Shown: positions 9,140 through 19,012, counted from the first letter of the stretch. The stretch is DNA of 62,098 nucleotides from Porticoccaceae bacterium (GCA_029248755.1 JAQWIR010000004.1:1-62098), one strand, 5' to 3'. Numbers and translations: made by a program. The notes: generated from the letters alone by a model not told the origin.

Positions 9140-10072
9140 ATGAGTAATTTTGCATTTGTATTCCCGGGTCAGGGTTCTCAAAAAATTGGCATGCTAGCCG
9201 AGCTAGCGGATCAAAATCCAATCATAGAAAAGACCTTTAGTGAGGCATCTGAAGTTCTTGGTTATGATATGTGGCAATTAATCCAGCAGGGTGCTCAGGA
9301 AGATATTAATCTTACGCAGCGTACACAGCCGATACTATTGACCTGTAGCGTTGCTATATGGCGCCTATGGAACCAAAAGCAAGGTGCTAAGCCAAGCCAA
9401 ATGGCCGGTCACAGTCTTGGTGAGTGGTCAGCTTTGGTCTGTGCCAATGTGATTGATTTCGCTGATGGATTAAAAATGGTGGAAGCCCGTGGTAAATTTA
9501 TGCAACAGGCGGTTCCCGTGGGTCAGGGTGCTATGGCGGCAATTATTGGTTTAGATGATCAGGCTATTTTAACCGCTTGTAGCGAAGCTAGTGCTCTAGG
9601 CGTTGTTGATGCGGTAAATTTTAACGCGCCAGGCCAAGTGGTTATTGCGGGTGCAAATGATGCTGTTGAGCGGGCGATGGACATTTGTAAGTCTGCAGGC
9701 GCAAAAAGGGCGCTGCCATTACCCGTTAGCGCACCATTTCATACCTCGTTGATGAAGCCTGCGGCGGATAACCTAGCCGAAATGGTAAATACTATTACAT
9801 TTAGAGCACCTGAAGTGCCTATAATGCATAATGTTCACGCTAAAAATGAACATGACCCTCAAGCAATTAAAGCTTTAATGCTAGAGCAAATATACAACCC
9901 AGTGAAATGGGTTGACTGTGTTGAGCAGTTGAAAAATAACGGTGTGAGCGCTTTAGTTGAGTGCGGACCCGGTAAAGTTTTAAGTGGTTTAGCTAAGCGA
10001 ATTGATCGCGATTTAACAGCGATTTCCACTGAGAGTGTTGCTGATTTTGATGCTGCACTGACAACAATATAG
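9140..10072 (+). CDS. fabD: Malonyl-CoA–acyl carrier protein transacylase
   Basis: Transfers malonyl from CoA to ACP for fatty-acid elongation. FVFPGQGSQ is at residues 7-15 and the active-site GHSLGEW holds Ser92. The catalytic His is in APFHTSLM and the second Gln-loop is NFNAPGQVVIAG. Start ATG 9140 (MSNFAFVFPG) matches the E. coli N-terminus and has AGAG upstream; an in-frame GTG at 9131 is rejected. 310 aa, normal length. In the plsX–fabD–fabG–acpP order. Confidence 0.97.
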   Translation: MSNFAFVFPGQGSQKIGMLAELADQNPIIEKTFSEASEVLGYDMWQLIQQGAQEDINLTQRTQPILLTCSVAIWRLWNQKQGAKPSQMAGHSLGEWSALVCANVIDFADGLKMVEARGKFMQQAVPVGQGAMAAIIGLDDQAILTACSEASALGVVDAVNFNAPGQVVIAGANDAVERAMDICKSAGAKRALPLPVSAPFHTSLMKPAADNLAEMVNTITFRAPEVPIMHNVHAKNEHDPQAIKALMLEQIYNPVKWVDCVEQLKNNGVSALVECGPGKVLSGLAKRIDRDLTAISTESVADFDAALTTI

Positions 10073-10118
10073 CCAATTAAATAAACTCATTTAATAGAGC
10101 CACTCACAGGAGTAGAGC

Positions 10119-10862
10119 ATGACCACAGAAACAAAAGTTTGCCTGGTAACAGGTGCTAGCCGAGGTATTGGTGCGGCTATTTCAGACCAGTTGGGTAATC
10201 AGGGGTATACAGTGATTGGTACTGCCACCTCAGTTTCTGGAGCAGAAAAAATTGATCAGCGCTTTAAAGATCAGTCCATTAATGGCGCCGGAATGGTACT
10301 TAATGTGACTGATAGCCAATCAATCAGTGATTTATTGGAGCAAGTGGTTGAAAAATTTGGTGCACCGACTATTCTTATCAACAATGCTGGTATTACAAAA
10401 GATAACTTATTATTGCGTATGAAAGATGATGAGTGGTTTGATGTGATTGATACCAATCTGTCCTCTATTTTTCGCTTATCTAAGGCCTGTTTAAAGCCTA
10501 TGACTAGAGCGCGCTGGGGTCGTATTGTGAACATTAGCTCAGTGGTTGGCTCTATGGGCAATGGTGGCCAGACTAATTATTCAGCAACAAAAGCTGGAGT
10601 TGCTGGTTTTGCGCGGTCTCTTGCTAAAGAAATAGGCTCTAGAGGTATTACGGTAAATACGGTTGCTCCTGGTTTTATTGCAACAGATATGACAAAAGAT
10701 TTAACCGATGCCCATAAAGAGACTATGCTTAGTCAGGTACCCCTAGGCAGATTGGGTGATCCAAGTGAAATTGCCTCTGTAGTTTGCTTTTTAGTGAGTG
10801 ATTCAGCCGGCTATATAACGGGTGAAACTATCCATGTTAATGGTGGTATGTATATGAGTTAA
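10119..10862 (+). CDS. fabG: 3-oxoacyl-ACP reductase FabG
   Basis: NADPH-dependent reductase of the fatty-acid cycle, classical short-chain dehydrogenase fold. TGASRGIG binds the nucleotide, NNAG is at residues 88-91, and the catalytic triad is Ser141, Tyr154, Lys158 (NYSATKAG). C-terminus GETIHVNGGMYM is typical. The CAGGAG ribosome site is 10 bases before ATG. 247 aa. A weak 5-bp hairpin follows the stop, then about 160 bases before acpP. Confidence 0.97.
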   Translation: MTTETKVCLVTGASRGIGAAISDQLGNQGYTVIGTATSVSGAEKIDQRFKDQSINGAGMVLNVTDSQSISDLLEQVVEKFGAPTILINNAGITKDNLLLRMKDDEWFDVIDTNLSSIFRLSKACLKPMTRARWGRIVNISSVVGSMGNGGQTNYSATKAGVAGFARSLAKEIGSRGITVNTVAPGFIATDMTKDLTDAHKETMLSQVPLGRLGDPSEIASVVCFLVSDSAGYITGETIHVNGGMYMS

Positions 10863-11023
10863 ACACCTTTTTGGTGTAAAAAAGTAATTATTTTGTCCTC
10901 TGGGCTAGCTATTTTAAATATCTACGGTAAAATGCGCGCCCATAATGTAATGATTTAGTAATTTTTGGCTTTTGTCTTAATTTTTTATGATACATCTGAT
11001 TCCTTGAAAGGAGATATACAACG

Positions 11024-11257
11024 ATGAGTAACATTGAAGAACGCGTAATTAAAATGGTCGCTGAGCAGCTTGGCGTTAAAGAAGATGACATCCAATCAAC
11101 TTCATCTTTTGTTGAAGACCTAGGGGCGGATTCACTGGATACTGTTGAATTGATTATGGCCCTTGAAGAGGAATTTGATGCTGAGATTCCCGATGAAGAT
11201 GCTGAAAAGATCGCAACTGTTAAAGATGCGGTTGATTATATTCAAGCTAACGGGTAG
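11024..11257 (+). CDS. acpP: Acyl carrier protein
   Basis: A 77-residue acidic helical bundle that carries growing acyl chains on 4'-phosphopantetheine. The attachment serine is Ser37 in ADSLDTVEL. An ideal AAGGAGATATACA ribosome site precedes ATG 11024, as expected for a very highly expressed protein. Followed by a strong terminator, so acpP expression is probably set apart from downstream pabC. Confidence 0.98.
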   Translation: MSNIEERVIKMVAEQLGVKEDDIQSTSSFVEDLGADSLDTVELIMALEEEFDAEIPDEDAEKIATVKDAVDYIQANG

Positions 11258-11269
11258 TTCCGATTTCGA

Positions 11270-11303
11270 AAAAACCGCTCCCAATTGGGGGCGGTTTTTT
11301 TTT
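11270..11303 (+). terminator. Strong rho-independent terminator after acpP
   Basis: An 11-bp stem (11272-11282 with 11287-11297, one G-T wobble) around an AATT loop, then a run of T. Classic intrinsic terminator 14 bases after the acpP stop. Confidence 0.95.
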
Positions 11304-11353
11304 GCGTCCAATTTTTGTCATAATGACCTTAAGATCAATTACTATTATTGGCT

Positions 11354-12238
11354 ATGACAACTTCAAAATCTTATTACAGTCTTAATGGTCAGCCCATTGC
11401 AGACAGCCTTCCTTTAAATCTTCTCGATGATCGGGGTTTGAGCTATGGCCATGGTTTGTTCGAAAGCATATTAATGCATCAATCAACCCTTCCATTAGTT
11501 AATCGTCATCTTGATCGGCTTAATAGAGGTGCTAATGCTGTTGGTATCCCTATTAAATCTGATCTTATCTATAACTATGTTCAGCTATTTCTAGAGCAGT
11601 TAAAAGGCGAGTCTATTTCACAGGGTGTCGTTAAGGTTATTGTCACTGCAGGTGTTGGAGGTCGTGGTTATAAGTCACCAGACACCATTGAGGCTAGGGT
11701 TGTTTGTAGTTATTCCAATTTACCCAAGGGTATCGAAGACTATCGTAATCAAGCTATAAATGTGCGCTTTTGTAAGCATAGGTTACCTATTAATCAGCCT
11801 TTAGCGGGTATTAAGCATTTAAATAGATTAGATCAAATTTTAGCGCGCAATGAATGGACCTGTGATAACTATCATGAGGGTTTGATGTTTAGCGAGTCTG
11901 GGCACTTAATAGAAGCGGTATCTGGCAATATATTTGTTAAATTGGCAGATTGTTGGTTAACTCCTTGTGTTGACCAAGCAGGCGTTTCTGGTGTGATGAG
12001 ATCGTTGATGCTTGAAGAGATTTTTCCTGCTTGTGGTATTCCACTCTATGTTAAACCAATCAGCATGTGTGAGCTGGCTGAAAGCCAAAGTTTATTGCTA
12101 TGTAATTCAATTAAAGGGCTTGCTGAGGTTGGGTCTGTTGATAACCATGACAATCAGTTGTTTAAGTCTTTGCCAATAGATGAGCAAACTCTTATGCTTA
12201 GACGTAAGCTAATTGAGTTATATCCTCAGTATCAATGA
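11354..12238 (+). CDS. pabC: Aminodeoxychorismate lyase
   Basis: PLP enzyme of fold type IV that releases pyruvate from 4-amino-4-deoxychorismate to give p-aminobenzoate for folate. Family features: DRGLSYGHGLFES near the N-terminus, IKHLNRLDQILARNEW with the PLP lysine, then the SGHLIEAVSGNIF and VSGVMR region. ATG 11354 is preferred over TTG 11348. It overlaps mltG by 4 bases (ATGA), so the two are translationally coupled. In many relatives fabF lies between acpP and pabC; it is absent here. Confidence 0.93.
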   Translation: MTTSKSYYSLNGQPIADSLPLNLLDDRGLSYGHGLFESILMHQSTLPLVNRHLDRLNRGANAVGIPIKSDLIYNYVQLFLEQLKGESISQGVVKVIVTAGVGGRGYKSPDTIEARVVCSYSNLPKGIEDYRNQAINVRFCKHRLPINQPLAGIKHLNRLDQILARNEWTCDNYHEGLMFSESGHLIEAVSGNIFVKLADCWLTPCVDQAGVSGVMRSLMLEEIFPACGIPLYVKPISMCELAESQSLLLCNSIKGLAEVGSVDNHDNQLFKSLPIDEQTLMLRRKLIELYPQYQ

Positions 12239-13293
12239 AAAAAATTGAATCTCTTGTCTTAGTTGGATCTTGTCTTGCTTTCCTTGTTTTTATAGGGACA
12301 AGTTATTATTTTCTATGTTCTATATTAAATGCGCCTGTCAATCTATCCAAGGAACTGCAATTAGATTCTAAAAATAGGTATTTATTCTCGATTGAAAAGG
12401 GCACCAACCTAAAACGTGTTAATGCCGAACTTAGCCATAAAAAAATACTATCTTCCTCTTTTTTAGTTACTAGCTGGGCTCGAGTCTTGGATAAGCATCA
12501 GGTGAAGGCTGGTGATTATTGGATTTCTTCATCGGATACAGCAAAAACTTTGGTGGAGAAATTTGGCCAAGGTGATATTGCTCAGCATAGTATTACATTC
12601 CCCGAGGGTTGGTCTTTTAATCAGTGGCTATCAAAATTGGCTGAGATTCCACAATTTGCGGTTATCAATGATTTGAATCACAGGCAATTACTTGATCAAG
12701 CAGCTATTGATTTATATCACCCTGAGGGGTGGTTTTTCCCAGATACTTATTATTACAGTAAAAATACGACTATTTTTACTCTCTTAAAGCAGGCTCATCA
12801 ACGTATGCGAGTGGAGCTGGAGATTGCTTGGAAGTCAAAAGATGATAATTTGCCCTACACCACTTCTTATGAGGCTTTAATTATGGCGTCGATTATTGAA
12901 AAAGAAACGGGCCAAGCCAATGAAAGAACTGAAATTTCCGGTGTATTTGTTCGCCGTTTAAAACAGGGAATGCGTCTGCAAACTGATCCTACAGTGATCT
13001 ATGGTATGGGTGACGACTATGATGGCAATATTCGTCTTCGTGATCTAAGGGCATACACTGCCTACAATACATACAGGATCGATGGGTTACCACCGACACC
13101 CATTGCTATGCCGGGTTTGGCATCAATTGAAGCGGCACTTCATCCAAAATCTGGTTCAAGTTTATATTTTGTTGCACGAGGTGATGGTAGCCATCATTTT
13201 TCTGATACTATAAGTGAACATCAAGAGGCAGTTCGTAAGTTTCAAATTGAGCAGCGTGTGAAAAATTATCAATCGGCACCCCAACAACCATAA
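12235..13293 (+). CDS. mltG: Endolytic murein transglycosylase MltG (YceG-like)
   Basis: Inner-membrane lytic transglycosylase that cuts nascent glycan strands and sets their length. One N-terminal membrane helix (residues ~6-29), a LysM-like region, then the catalytic YceG domain with ASIIEKETG, catalytic Glu222, and the later LQTDPTVIYG and LPPTPIAMPG. 352 aa, normal length. Coupled to pabC by a 4-base overlap and 19 bases before tmk. Confidence 0.95.
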   Translation: MKKIESLVLVGSCLAFLVFIGTSYYFLCSILNAPVNLSKELQLDSKNRYLFSIEKGTNLKRVNAELSHKKILSSSFLVTSWARVLDKHQVKAGDYWISSSDTAKTLVEKFGQGDIAQHSITFPEGWSFNQWLSKLAEIPQFAVINDLNHRQLLDQAAIDLYHPEGWFFPDTYYYSKNTTIFTLLKQAHQRMRVELEIAWKSKDDNLPYTTSYEALIMASIIEKETGQANERTEISGVFVRRLKQGMRLQTDPTVIYGMGDDYDGNIRLRDLRAYTAYNTYRIDGLPPTPIAMPGLASIEAALHPKSGSSLYFVARGDGSHHFSDTISEHQEAVRKFQIEQRVKNYQSAPQQP

Positions 13294-13312
13294 TAGTCAG
13301 AGTTAGGTATCT

Positions 13313-13948
13313 ATGAGAGGCAGGTTTATAACCATCGAAGGCACCGAGGGCGTCGGTAAAACCACTAATATTGAATATATTAAGCAGTGGTTAGATGCTA
13401 ATCATATTTCTTTTATAAATACCCGCGAGCCTGGTGGTACCCCTCTGGCTGAAGAAATTCGAGAGTTACTTCTGGCCAATAGGGAGGAAAAGGTCTGTAG
13501 TAAAGCTGAACTATTGATGATGTTTGCCGGTAGAGCACAGCATATTGATCAGGTAATTGAGCCTCAGCTAGCAGCGGGAAATTGGGTGCTTTGTGATAGA
13601 TTTACCGATGCTACTTATGCCTATCAAGGCGCTGGGCGAGCAATGGGTAGTGAATTAATAGCCAGCCTAGAAACCATGGTTCAGGGTAATATGCGTCCCG
13701 ATTTAACCTTAGTGCTTGATGTGCCTGTTGAGTTAGGTTTAGAACGTGCGGGTAACCGCAGTGAGCCGGATCGGTTTGAGCTTGAAAAAACAGATTTTTT
13801 TAATCGTGTGCGTCATGCTTATTTATCTATGGCTGAGCAAAATCCACAGCGCTATAAAATTATCGATGCTTCTAAAACCTTAGAAGTTGTGCAACAACAA
13901 ATTGCCAATACCCTCAATAATTTTTTAACTATTGATCATAACGGGTAA
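13313..13948 (+). CDS. tmk: Thymidylate kinase
   Basis: Phosphorylates dTMP to dTDP. P-loop GTEGVGKTT at residues 10-18, the DRF motif in CDRFTDATYAYQG, and the LID region around RAGNRSEPDRFE. 211 aa, normal. The 3' end nearly abuts holB in the standard tmk–holB order. Confidence 0.97.
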   Translation: MRGRFITIEGTEGVGKTTNIEYIKQWLDANHISFINTREPGGTPLAEEIRELLLANREEKVCSKAELLMMFAGRAQHIDQVIEPQLAAGNWVLCDRFTDATYAYQGAGRAMGSELIASLETMVQGNMRPDLTLVLDVPVELGLERAGNRSEPDRFELEKTDFFNRVRHAYLSMAEQNPQRYKIIDASKTLEVVQQQIANTLNNFLTIDHNG

Positions 13949-13955
13949 TATTTCT

Positions 13956-14921
13956 GTGACTGAAGCTACTACTAATTTAAAGGATTATCTGCTGCCATTG
14001 CCGTGGCATGATGAGTTTTGGCAGTCCTTTAATGAACGTGTCGATAGTCAGCGATTACCCCACGCTATAATGCTTAATGCCCTTGAGGGAGTTGGGGCTG
14101 AAAATTTGGCTCATTCTATGGCTTATAGAATGCTGTGCACCAATGTTCAATCAGGTGTTGCCTGTGGTCGTTGTAGTGGCTGTTTAACGCTAACTGCAAA
14201 AACTCACCCAGATTTCTTTTATGTGGCACCAGAAGAAAAGGGAAAACAAATCTTAGTTAAGCAAATCCGAAAACTCTGTGAATCTGTAGTTAAAACATCG
14301 CAACAGGGCGGTTGGAAGGTTGTAGTTATTAACCCTGCAGATTCAATGAATAGAAACGCTGCTAATGCGCTGTTAAAAAGTTTAGAAGAGCCAGAGGCTA
14401 ATACCTTACTTATTTTAATTTCTAATAGATTAAGCGTTGTGCCTACGACTATTCGCAGTCGATGCCAAATTGAATCTTTATCGGTTCCCTCAAAAGAAAT
14501 TGCCTATCAGTGGTTATCTAATCAAGTTGATGATGAACAGGTAAGTATTGATGATGTTTTAGAGATTGCTAATGGGTTACCACTGCTTGCATTGGATTAT
14601 ATTCAGGGAGATGGGCTTGAAAATAGGCAACAGGTTGAATCACTATTGGATGCAATGCGACATGCTAATGAAACGCCTCTTTTAGTTGCTCAGGCTTGTC
14701 AAAAATTCCCGCCTGATGATCTAATTGATTGGATTCTAAGTTATGTACATCGTTTGATTATGGGTGAATTACAAAATAAACCTAATCCTGCACTTTTTTT
14801 ATTTTTAGACAAATTAATACAAGCAAGGGCTTGGGTACTCTCTAGCGCCAATATAAATACTCAGTTACTTTGGGAAGAGTTGTTTATAGAATGGGCGCAG
14901 ATTTTTCAGGTTAAAAAATAA
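13956..14921 (+). CDS. holB: DNA polymerase III subunit delta'
   Basis: Clamp-loader subunit with an AAA+ fold but a degenerate ATP site: the P-loop position reads EGVGAEN and lacks Lys, as is normal for delta'. Zinc-binding CGRCSGC, then KVVVINPADSMNRNAANALLKSLEEP and the SRC motif IRSRCQ. I start it at GTG 13956, eight bases after the tmk stop, with GGG about ten bases before; a TTG at 13932 would overlap tmk by 17 bases and cannot be excluded. The pilZ gene often found next is missing. Confidence 0.93.
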   Translation: MTEATTNLKDYLLPLPWHDEFWQSFNERVDSQRLPHAIMLNALEGVGAENLAHSMAYRMLCTNVQSGVACGRCSGCLTLTAKTHPDFFYVAPEEKGKQILVKQIRKLCESVVKTSQQGGWKVVVINPADSMNRNAANALLKSLEEPEANTLLILISNRLSVVPTTIRSRCQIESLSVPSKEIAYQWLSNQVDDEQVSIDDVLEIANGLPLLALDYIQGDGLENRQQVESLLDAMRHANETPLLVAQACQKFPPDDLIDWILSYVHRLIMGELQNKPNPALFLFLDKLIQARAWVLSSANINTQLLWEELFIEWAQIFQVKK

Positions 14922-14957
14922 GTTAATAAATTGTTAATAGGGTTTTAAAGGTATTTC

Positions 14958-15734
14958 ATGCTAGTTGATTCTCACTGTCATCTTGATCGTTTAGATCTCT
15001 CAAATCGGGAGGGTGGTATCGAAGCTGTTATATCTGATGCTAAGGCACGTGGAATATCACATCTTTTAACAGTCGCCGTTGACCTTGATAGCTCAAAATC
15101 TCTAACTGAAGTTACAGCTAAATATGATCATATTTATTCCTCAGTCGGTGTTCACCCATTACAAGACGAAGAAATACCTCTACCAACGGTTGAGGAGCTT
15201 GTTGATTTAGCCAAACTACCCAAAGTGATTGCGGTTGGTGAAACGGGTTTAGATAACTTTTATAGCGCTGATAGCTATGATTGGCAGTATGAAAGCTTTA
15301 CTCGCCACTTATTAGCCTCAAAACAAGTAGAAAAGCCGGTTATTGTTCATACGCGAGATGCTCGAGAGCAGACAATTGGCTTGCTAAAACAACATCAATC
15401 AGATTCGGCTGGAGTATTGCATTGTTTTACTGAAACATGGGAAATGGCAAAGGCCGCCATGGAATTTGGTTTTTATATCTCTTTTTCAGGTATTGTTACC
15501 TTTAACAATGCTGGTGATCTTCGTGAGGTTGTGAAAAAAATTCCACTTGATAGGATATTGGTTGAAACTGATTCGCCTTGGCTGGCACCCGTGCCTTATC
15601 GCGGAAAGCAGAATGAGCCAAAAAATGTTTATGAAGTGGCGCAATGTGTGGCTGAAATAAAGGGTATTAGTATTGAACAATTAGCTGAGACTACCACTCA
15701 GAATTTTTTTAAATTATTTAAGTTAAGTCATTAA
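14958..15734 (+). CDS. TatD-family metal-dependent hydrolase (YcfH type)
   Basis: TIM-barrel metal-dependent hydrolase; relatives act as 3'-5' DNA exonucleases. Metal ligands: VDSHCHLDRL (His6, His8), VGETGLDNFY (Glu), VIVHTRDA (His), VLHCFTE (His) and VETDSPWLAP (Asp). 258 aa, full length. Lies right after holB, the usual place of ycfH. The exact substrate is not known from sequence. Confidence 0.93.
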   Translation: MLVDSHCHLDRLDLSNREGGIEAVISDAKARGISHLLTVAVDLDSSKSLTEVTAKYDHIYSSVGVHPLQDEEIPLPTVEELVDLAKLPKVIAVGETGLDNFYSADSYDWQYESFTRHLLASKQVEKPVIVHTRDAREQTIGLLKQHQSDSAGVLHCFTETWEMAKAAMEFGFYISFSGIVTFNNAGDLREVVKKIPLDRILVETDSPWLAPVPYRGKQNEPKNVYEVAQCVAEIKGISIEQLAETTTQNFFKLFKLSH

Positions 15735-15746
15735 TAGAGTTGTAAT

Positions 15747-16400
15747 ATGTCGGACAACCAACCAGACCCATCGCAGTTTATTATAAGGACTTTTCCTGTT
15801 GGTCCGCTTCAGTGCAATTGTTCGGTGATTGGAGATTCAGTTTCTGGACGTGCATTGGTGATTGATCCTGGTGGTGACGCCGATCAAATACTGGCGCTAT
15901 TAAAAGAACTTAATTTAACTGTCGTTGCTATTATTCATACCCATGCGCATTTGGATCATATCCTAGCGGCTGGTGAGATTAAAAAAGCCACGGGTGCACC
16001 TATATTACTGCATGAGTCGGATCAGTTTTTATGGGATATGGTTGAACAACAATGTGCCATGTTTGGGGTGCCACCTGTAACACTTCCTGATCCCGATCAC
16101 TATCTTCATGACGATCAGGCGCTTGATTGCTGTGGTGGTGTAGCAATCCATACTCCCGGACATACACCAGGATCAGTTAGCTTTTGGTTTGAGCAATATA
16201 AAACATTAATTGCCGGTGATACCTTATTTTTAGGTAGTATTGGTCGTACGGATCTTCCCGGTGGTAATTTTGATCAAATTGTCACCTCGATAAAAGAGAG
16301 AATCTACAGTCTTGATGATGAGGCAGTAGTAGTCACTGGGCATGGCCCTAATACAACAATTGGCAGTGAAAAAGTCACAAATGGCTTTGTTCGCGACTAA
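15747..16400 (+). CDS. Metallo-beta-lactamase-fold hydrolase, glyoxalase II-like (YcbL/GloC type)
   Basis: Binuclear zinc hydrolase. The HTHAHLDH motif around residue 70 is followed by the HTPGHTPGSV and AGDTLFLGSIGRTDLPGG segments typical of YcbL/GloC, which hydrolyse S-lactoylglutathione. There is no C-terminal helical domain, so it is the short form rather than GloB. 217 aa. Nine bases before the dUTPase gene. The precise substrate is inferred from the family. Confidence 0.88.
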   Translation: MSDNQPDPSQFIIRTFPVGPLQCNCSVIGDSVSGRALVIDPGGDADQILALLKELNLTVVAIIHTHAHLDHILAAGEIKKATGAPILLHESDQFLWDMVEQQCAMFGVPPVTLPDPDHYLHDDQALDCCGGVAIHTPGHTPGSVSFWFEQYKTLIAGDTLFLGSIGRTDLPGGNFDQIVTSIKERIYSLDDEAVVVTGHGPNTTIGSEKVTNGFVRD

Positions 16401-16409
16401 GGAATAATT

Positions 16410-17030
16410 ATGAAGCAACAAATTTTAACCATGTTAGAACTTCAAGACGGTATGAACGCAAAAGTAAATAAAGATTGGCGCCAGCAAAATTTTGAGTGGT
16501 ATCGTGCCATATGGATTGAATGCGCTGAGTTACTGGATCATCACGGTTGGAAGTGGTGGAAAAAGCAGCAACCTGATGTTAATCAGATTGCTTTAGAACT
16601 GGTTGATATATGGCACTTTGGCTTAAGTTTATTATTACTTAAAGATCATACGCTTGATGATATTTCTGACTCAGTTATCAACGCCTTTGATGAAGTAGAA
16701 GCCAGTGGTGATTTTGCTATCAACCTAGAGGAATTTACTGCCAATACATTAATGACCAAAGATTTTGATGTTAATGGCTTTGTTGGGCTAGTTAAAGGAA
16801 TCAATATGCAGTTTGATCAATTGTATATTGCCTATGTGGGTAAAAATGTTTTAAATTTCTTTAGACAGGATCATGGATATCAAGATGGAAGTTATCATAA
16901 GCAGTGGGGCGGTAAGGAAGATAACGAACATCTTGTGGAGATTGTCGCCAAGCTTGATACAAATTTGCCTAGCTTTAAAGATGATCTCTATAGCGAAATG
17001 AAAGCGACTTATCAAAGTCTCTGTAAATAA
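16410..17030 (+). CDS. Dimeric dUTP diphosphatase (all-alpha NTP pyrophosphatase)
   Basis: Belongs to the dimeric dUTPase family (dUTPase_2, all-alpha MazG-like superfamily), which hydrolyses dUTP and dUDP to dUMP. Seen in sequence: an N-terminal [22 protein letters not shown] with the metal-binding ExxE-like acidic residues, [11 protein letters not shown] as the second acidic helix, and a C-terminal [23 protein letters not shown] lies before ATG 16410. It is sequence-unrelated to trimeric Dut. 206 aa. Confidence 0.88.
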   Translation: MKQQILTMLELQDGMNAKVNKDWRQQNFEWYRAIWIECAELLDHHGWKWWKKQQPDVNQIALELVDIWHFGLSLLLLKDHTLDDISDSVINAFDEVEASGDFAINLEEFTANTLMTKDFDVNGFVGLVKGINMQFDQLYIAYVGKNVLNFFRQDHGYQDGSYHKQWGGKEDNEHLVEIVAKLDTNLPSFKDDLYSEMKATYQSLCK

Positions 17031-17095
17031 TAGGCAAATTTAATAAATCTATCGTTCAAGGCTGGGTTTTAGGGTGCTTTTTTTTCAATGAGCAC

Positions 17096-17101
17096 TATAA
17101 T
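17096..17101 (+). promoter_or_regulatory. Candidate -10 box for mdh
   Basis: Perfect TATAAT 55 bases before the mdh start. No good -35 hexamer lies at 16-18 bases upstream, so it may need an activator. Confidence 0.45.
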
Positions 17102-17155
17102 ATCCAGCTCTATATAGCCACATTCAAGTTTAACAATTTTTTTTGGAGACAAACT

Positions 17156-18136
17156 GTGACTTCACCCGTTCGCGTCACCATTACTGGTGCTGCAGGACAG
17201 ATTAGTTATTCCTTATTATTTCGCATAGCTGCTGGCGAAATGTTAGGTCCTAATCAGCCTGTTATATTACAAATGCTAGAAATTACTCCCGCTCTTGATG
17301 CCCTTAAAGGTGTCGCTATGGAGCTTGAAGACTGTGCCTTCCCTTTAGTGGCTGGTATTGTTTGCACGGATAAAGCCGATATCGCTTTTAAAGATGCCGA
17401 TTACGCATTACTTGTTGGGGCTCGCCCCCGTGGTCCAGGCATGGAGCGCAAAGATCTTTTGGAAGCTAATGCGGCTATTTTTTCAGCTCAAGGTAAAGCA
17501 ATTAATGATCATGCCAGCCGTGATATCAAAGTATTAGTTGTAGGTAATCCTGCAAATACTAATGCCCTTATCACTCAGCGCAATGCGCCTGATATCAATC
17601 CTCGCCAATTTACAGCCATGACTAGACTTGACCATAATCGAGCTATGAGTCAAATTGCAGAAAAGGCGGGGAAGACAATTAATGATGTTAAGAATATGAC
17701 CATCTGGGGCAATCATTCTGCAACTCAATACCCAGATCTGCATCATACAAAAGTTAATGGGCAGTCAGCCATTGATATGGTTGATCAAGATTGGTATGAA
17801 AATCAATTTATACCGACCGTACAACAGCGTGGAGCGGCTATAATTAAAGCACGTGGCGCATCCAGTGCTGCATCTGCGGCTAATGCAGCTATTGCTCATA
17901 TGCGGACTTGGGTTAAAGGTTCAGAATCAGGTGACTGGGTCAGCATGGGCGTATATAGTGATGGTAGTTATGGTATTACTGAAGGCCTTATTTATTCTTT
18001 CCCTTGTATCTGTGAAGCAGGTGATTGGAAAATTGTTCAGGGTTTAGATATTAATTCTTTCTCCCGTGACAAAATGTCAGCTACTGAGCAGGAGCTTACA
18101 GAAGAAAAAGAGGGCGTTGCCCATCTTCTTCCGTAA
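17156..18136 (+). CDS. mdh: Malate dehydrogenase (NAD, cytosolic/plant-like type)
   Basis: Interconverts malate and oxaloacetate in the TCA cycle. [15 protein letters not shown] is the nucleotide-binding glycine loop; [15 protein letters not shown] holds the substrate arginines; [11 protein letters not shown] holds the Arg/Asp pair; [11 protein letters not shown] has the catalytic His. At 326 aa with an insert after the glycine loop, this is the cytosolic-like clade (as in Thermus), not the E. coli clade. Start GTG 17156 follows a good TTTGGAGA site. Confidence 0.95.
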   Translation: MTSPVRVTITGAAGQISYSLLFRIAAGEMLGPNQPVILQMLEITPALDALKGVAMELEDCAFPLVAGIVCTDKADIAFKDADYALLVGARPRGPGMERKDLLEANAAIFSAQGKAINDHASRDIKVLVVGNPANTNALITQRNAPDINPRQFTAMTRLDHNRAMSQIAEKAGKTINDVKNMTIWGNHSATQYPDLHHTKVNGQSAIDMVDQDWYENQFIPTVQQRGAAIIKARGASSAASAANAAIAHMRTWVKGSESGDWVSMGVYSDGSYGITEGLIYSFPCICEAGDWKIVQGLDINSFSRDKMSATEQELTEEKEGVAHLLP

Positions 18137-18178
18137 TATACTGTTTTATAAATTGTTAAAAATGATAGAGGTATCCTA

Positions 18179-18658
18179 GTGGGATTTGCAAAAGTTGGCA
18201 CTAAAGCCCCATCATTTACCCTTTTAGATCAAAGGGGTAATAATGTTTCATTGTCTGAGTATTCTGGCAAGAAAAATGTGGTAGTGTATTTTTATCCAAA
18301 AGCAATGACTCCGGGCTGTACTGTTCAGGCCTGTGGTATTCGTGATACCTATACTGAATATGAAGAGCAGGACACGGTTGTTTTCGGCGTTAGTCCAGAC
18401 TCTGTGGATCGATTGGTAAAATTTGAGGATAAGCAAGAACTTAACTTTAAATTATTATCAGATGAGAATCACGCAGTGACCGAATCTTTTGGTGCTTGGG
18501 GTCTTAAGAAATTTATGGGTCGTGAGTATATGGGTGTATTGCGCTCTACCTTTGTTATTGATAAACAGGGCGGGATCGTAATGGTGATGGAGAAAGTTAA
18601 AACAAAAACTCATCACCAAGATGTATTAGATTGGATTAAAGAAAATCTTAATGGTTAA
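18179..18658 (+). CDS. bcp: Thioredoxin-dependent thiol peroxidase (Bcp/PrxQ)
   Basis: Atypical 2-Cys peroxiredoxin that reduces peroxides with thioredoxin. The active site MTPGCTVQACG has peroxidatic Cys47 and resolving Cys52. Start GTG 18179 follows GAGG eight bases upstream. 159 aa, normal. Stands between mdh and yajC with short gaps. Confidence 0.94.
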   Translation: MGFAKVGTKAPSFTLLDQRGNNVSLSEYSGKKNVVVYFYPKAMTPGCTVQACGIRDTYTEYEEQDTVVFGVSPDSVDRLVKFEDKQELNFKLLSDENHAVTESFGAWGLKKFMGREYMGVLRSTFVIDKQGGIVMVMEKVKTKTHHQDVLDWIKENLNG

Positions 18659-18685
18659 AATTAAATTTATTTAAAGGGGTATATT

Positions 18686-19012
18686 ATGTTGTTCGCTTCA
18701 AATGCTTATGCAGATGCTGCCGCTCAAGCTGAGCCAAGTCCGTTATTCACTTTTATTATGTTTGGTGGTTTATTTATTTTTATGTATTTCATAATGATTA
18801 GACCCCAACAAAAACGTCAAAAGGAGCATAATAATTTAATTGCCTCGCTATCTAAGGGTGAAGAAGTTGTTATGACCAGTGGTTTGCTTGGTAAAATCAC
18901 TAAGTTAGAGTCAGAGTATTTGGTACTTGAGGTAGGCAATGGTCAGGAACTTAAGTTCCAAAAGGTAGCTGTGCATGCAGTTCTCCCTAAGGGAACAATT
19001 AAGGCTATCTAA
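18686..19012 (+). CDS. yajC: Preprotein translocase subunit YajC
   Basis: Small single-span membrane protein that associates with SecDF. The membrane helix lies at ~residues 20-41 (FIMFGGLFIFMYFIMI) followed by RPQQKRQKEHNNL, the family signature. AAAGGGG lies before ATG. 108 aa. Usually secD and secF follow; here a strong terminator follows and SecDF are not in the window. Confidence 0.94.
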   Translation: MLFASNAYADAAAQAEPSPLFTFIMFGGLFIFMYFIMIRPQQKRQKEHNNLIASLSKGEEVVMTSGLLGKITKLESEYLVLEVGNGQELKFQKVAVHAVLPKGTIKAI

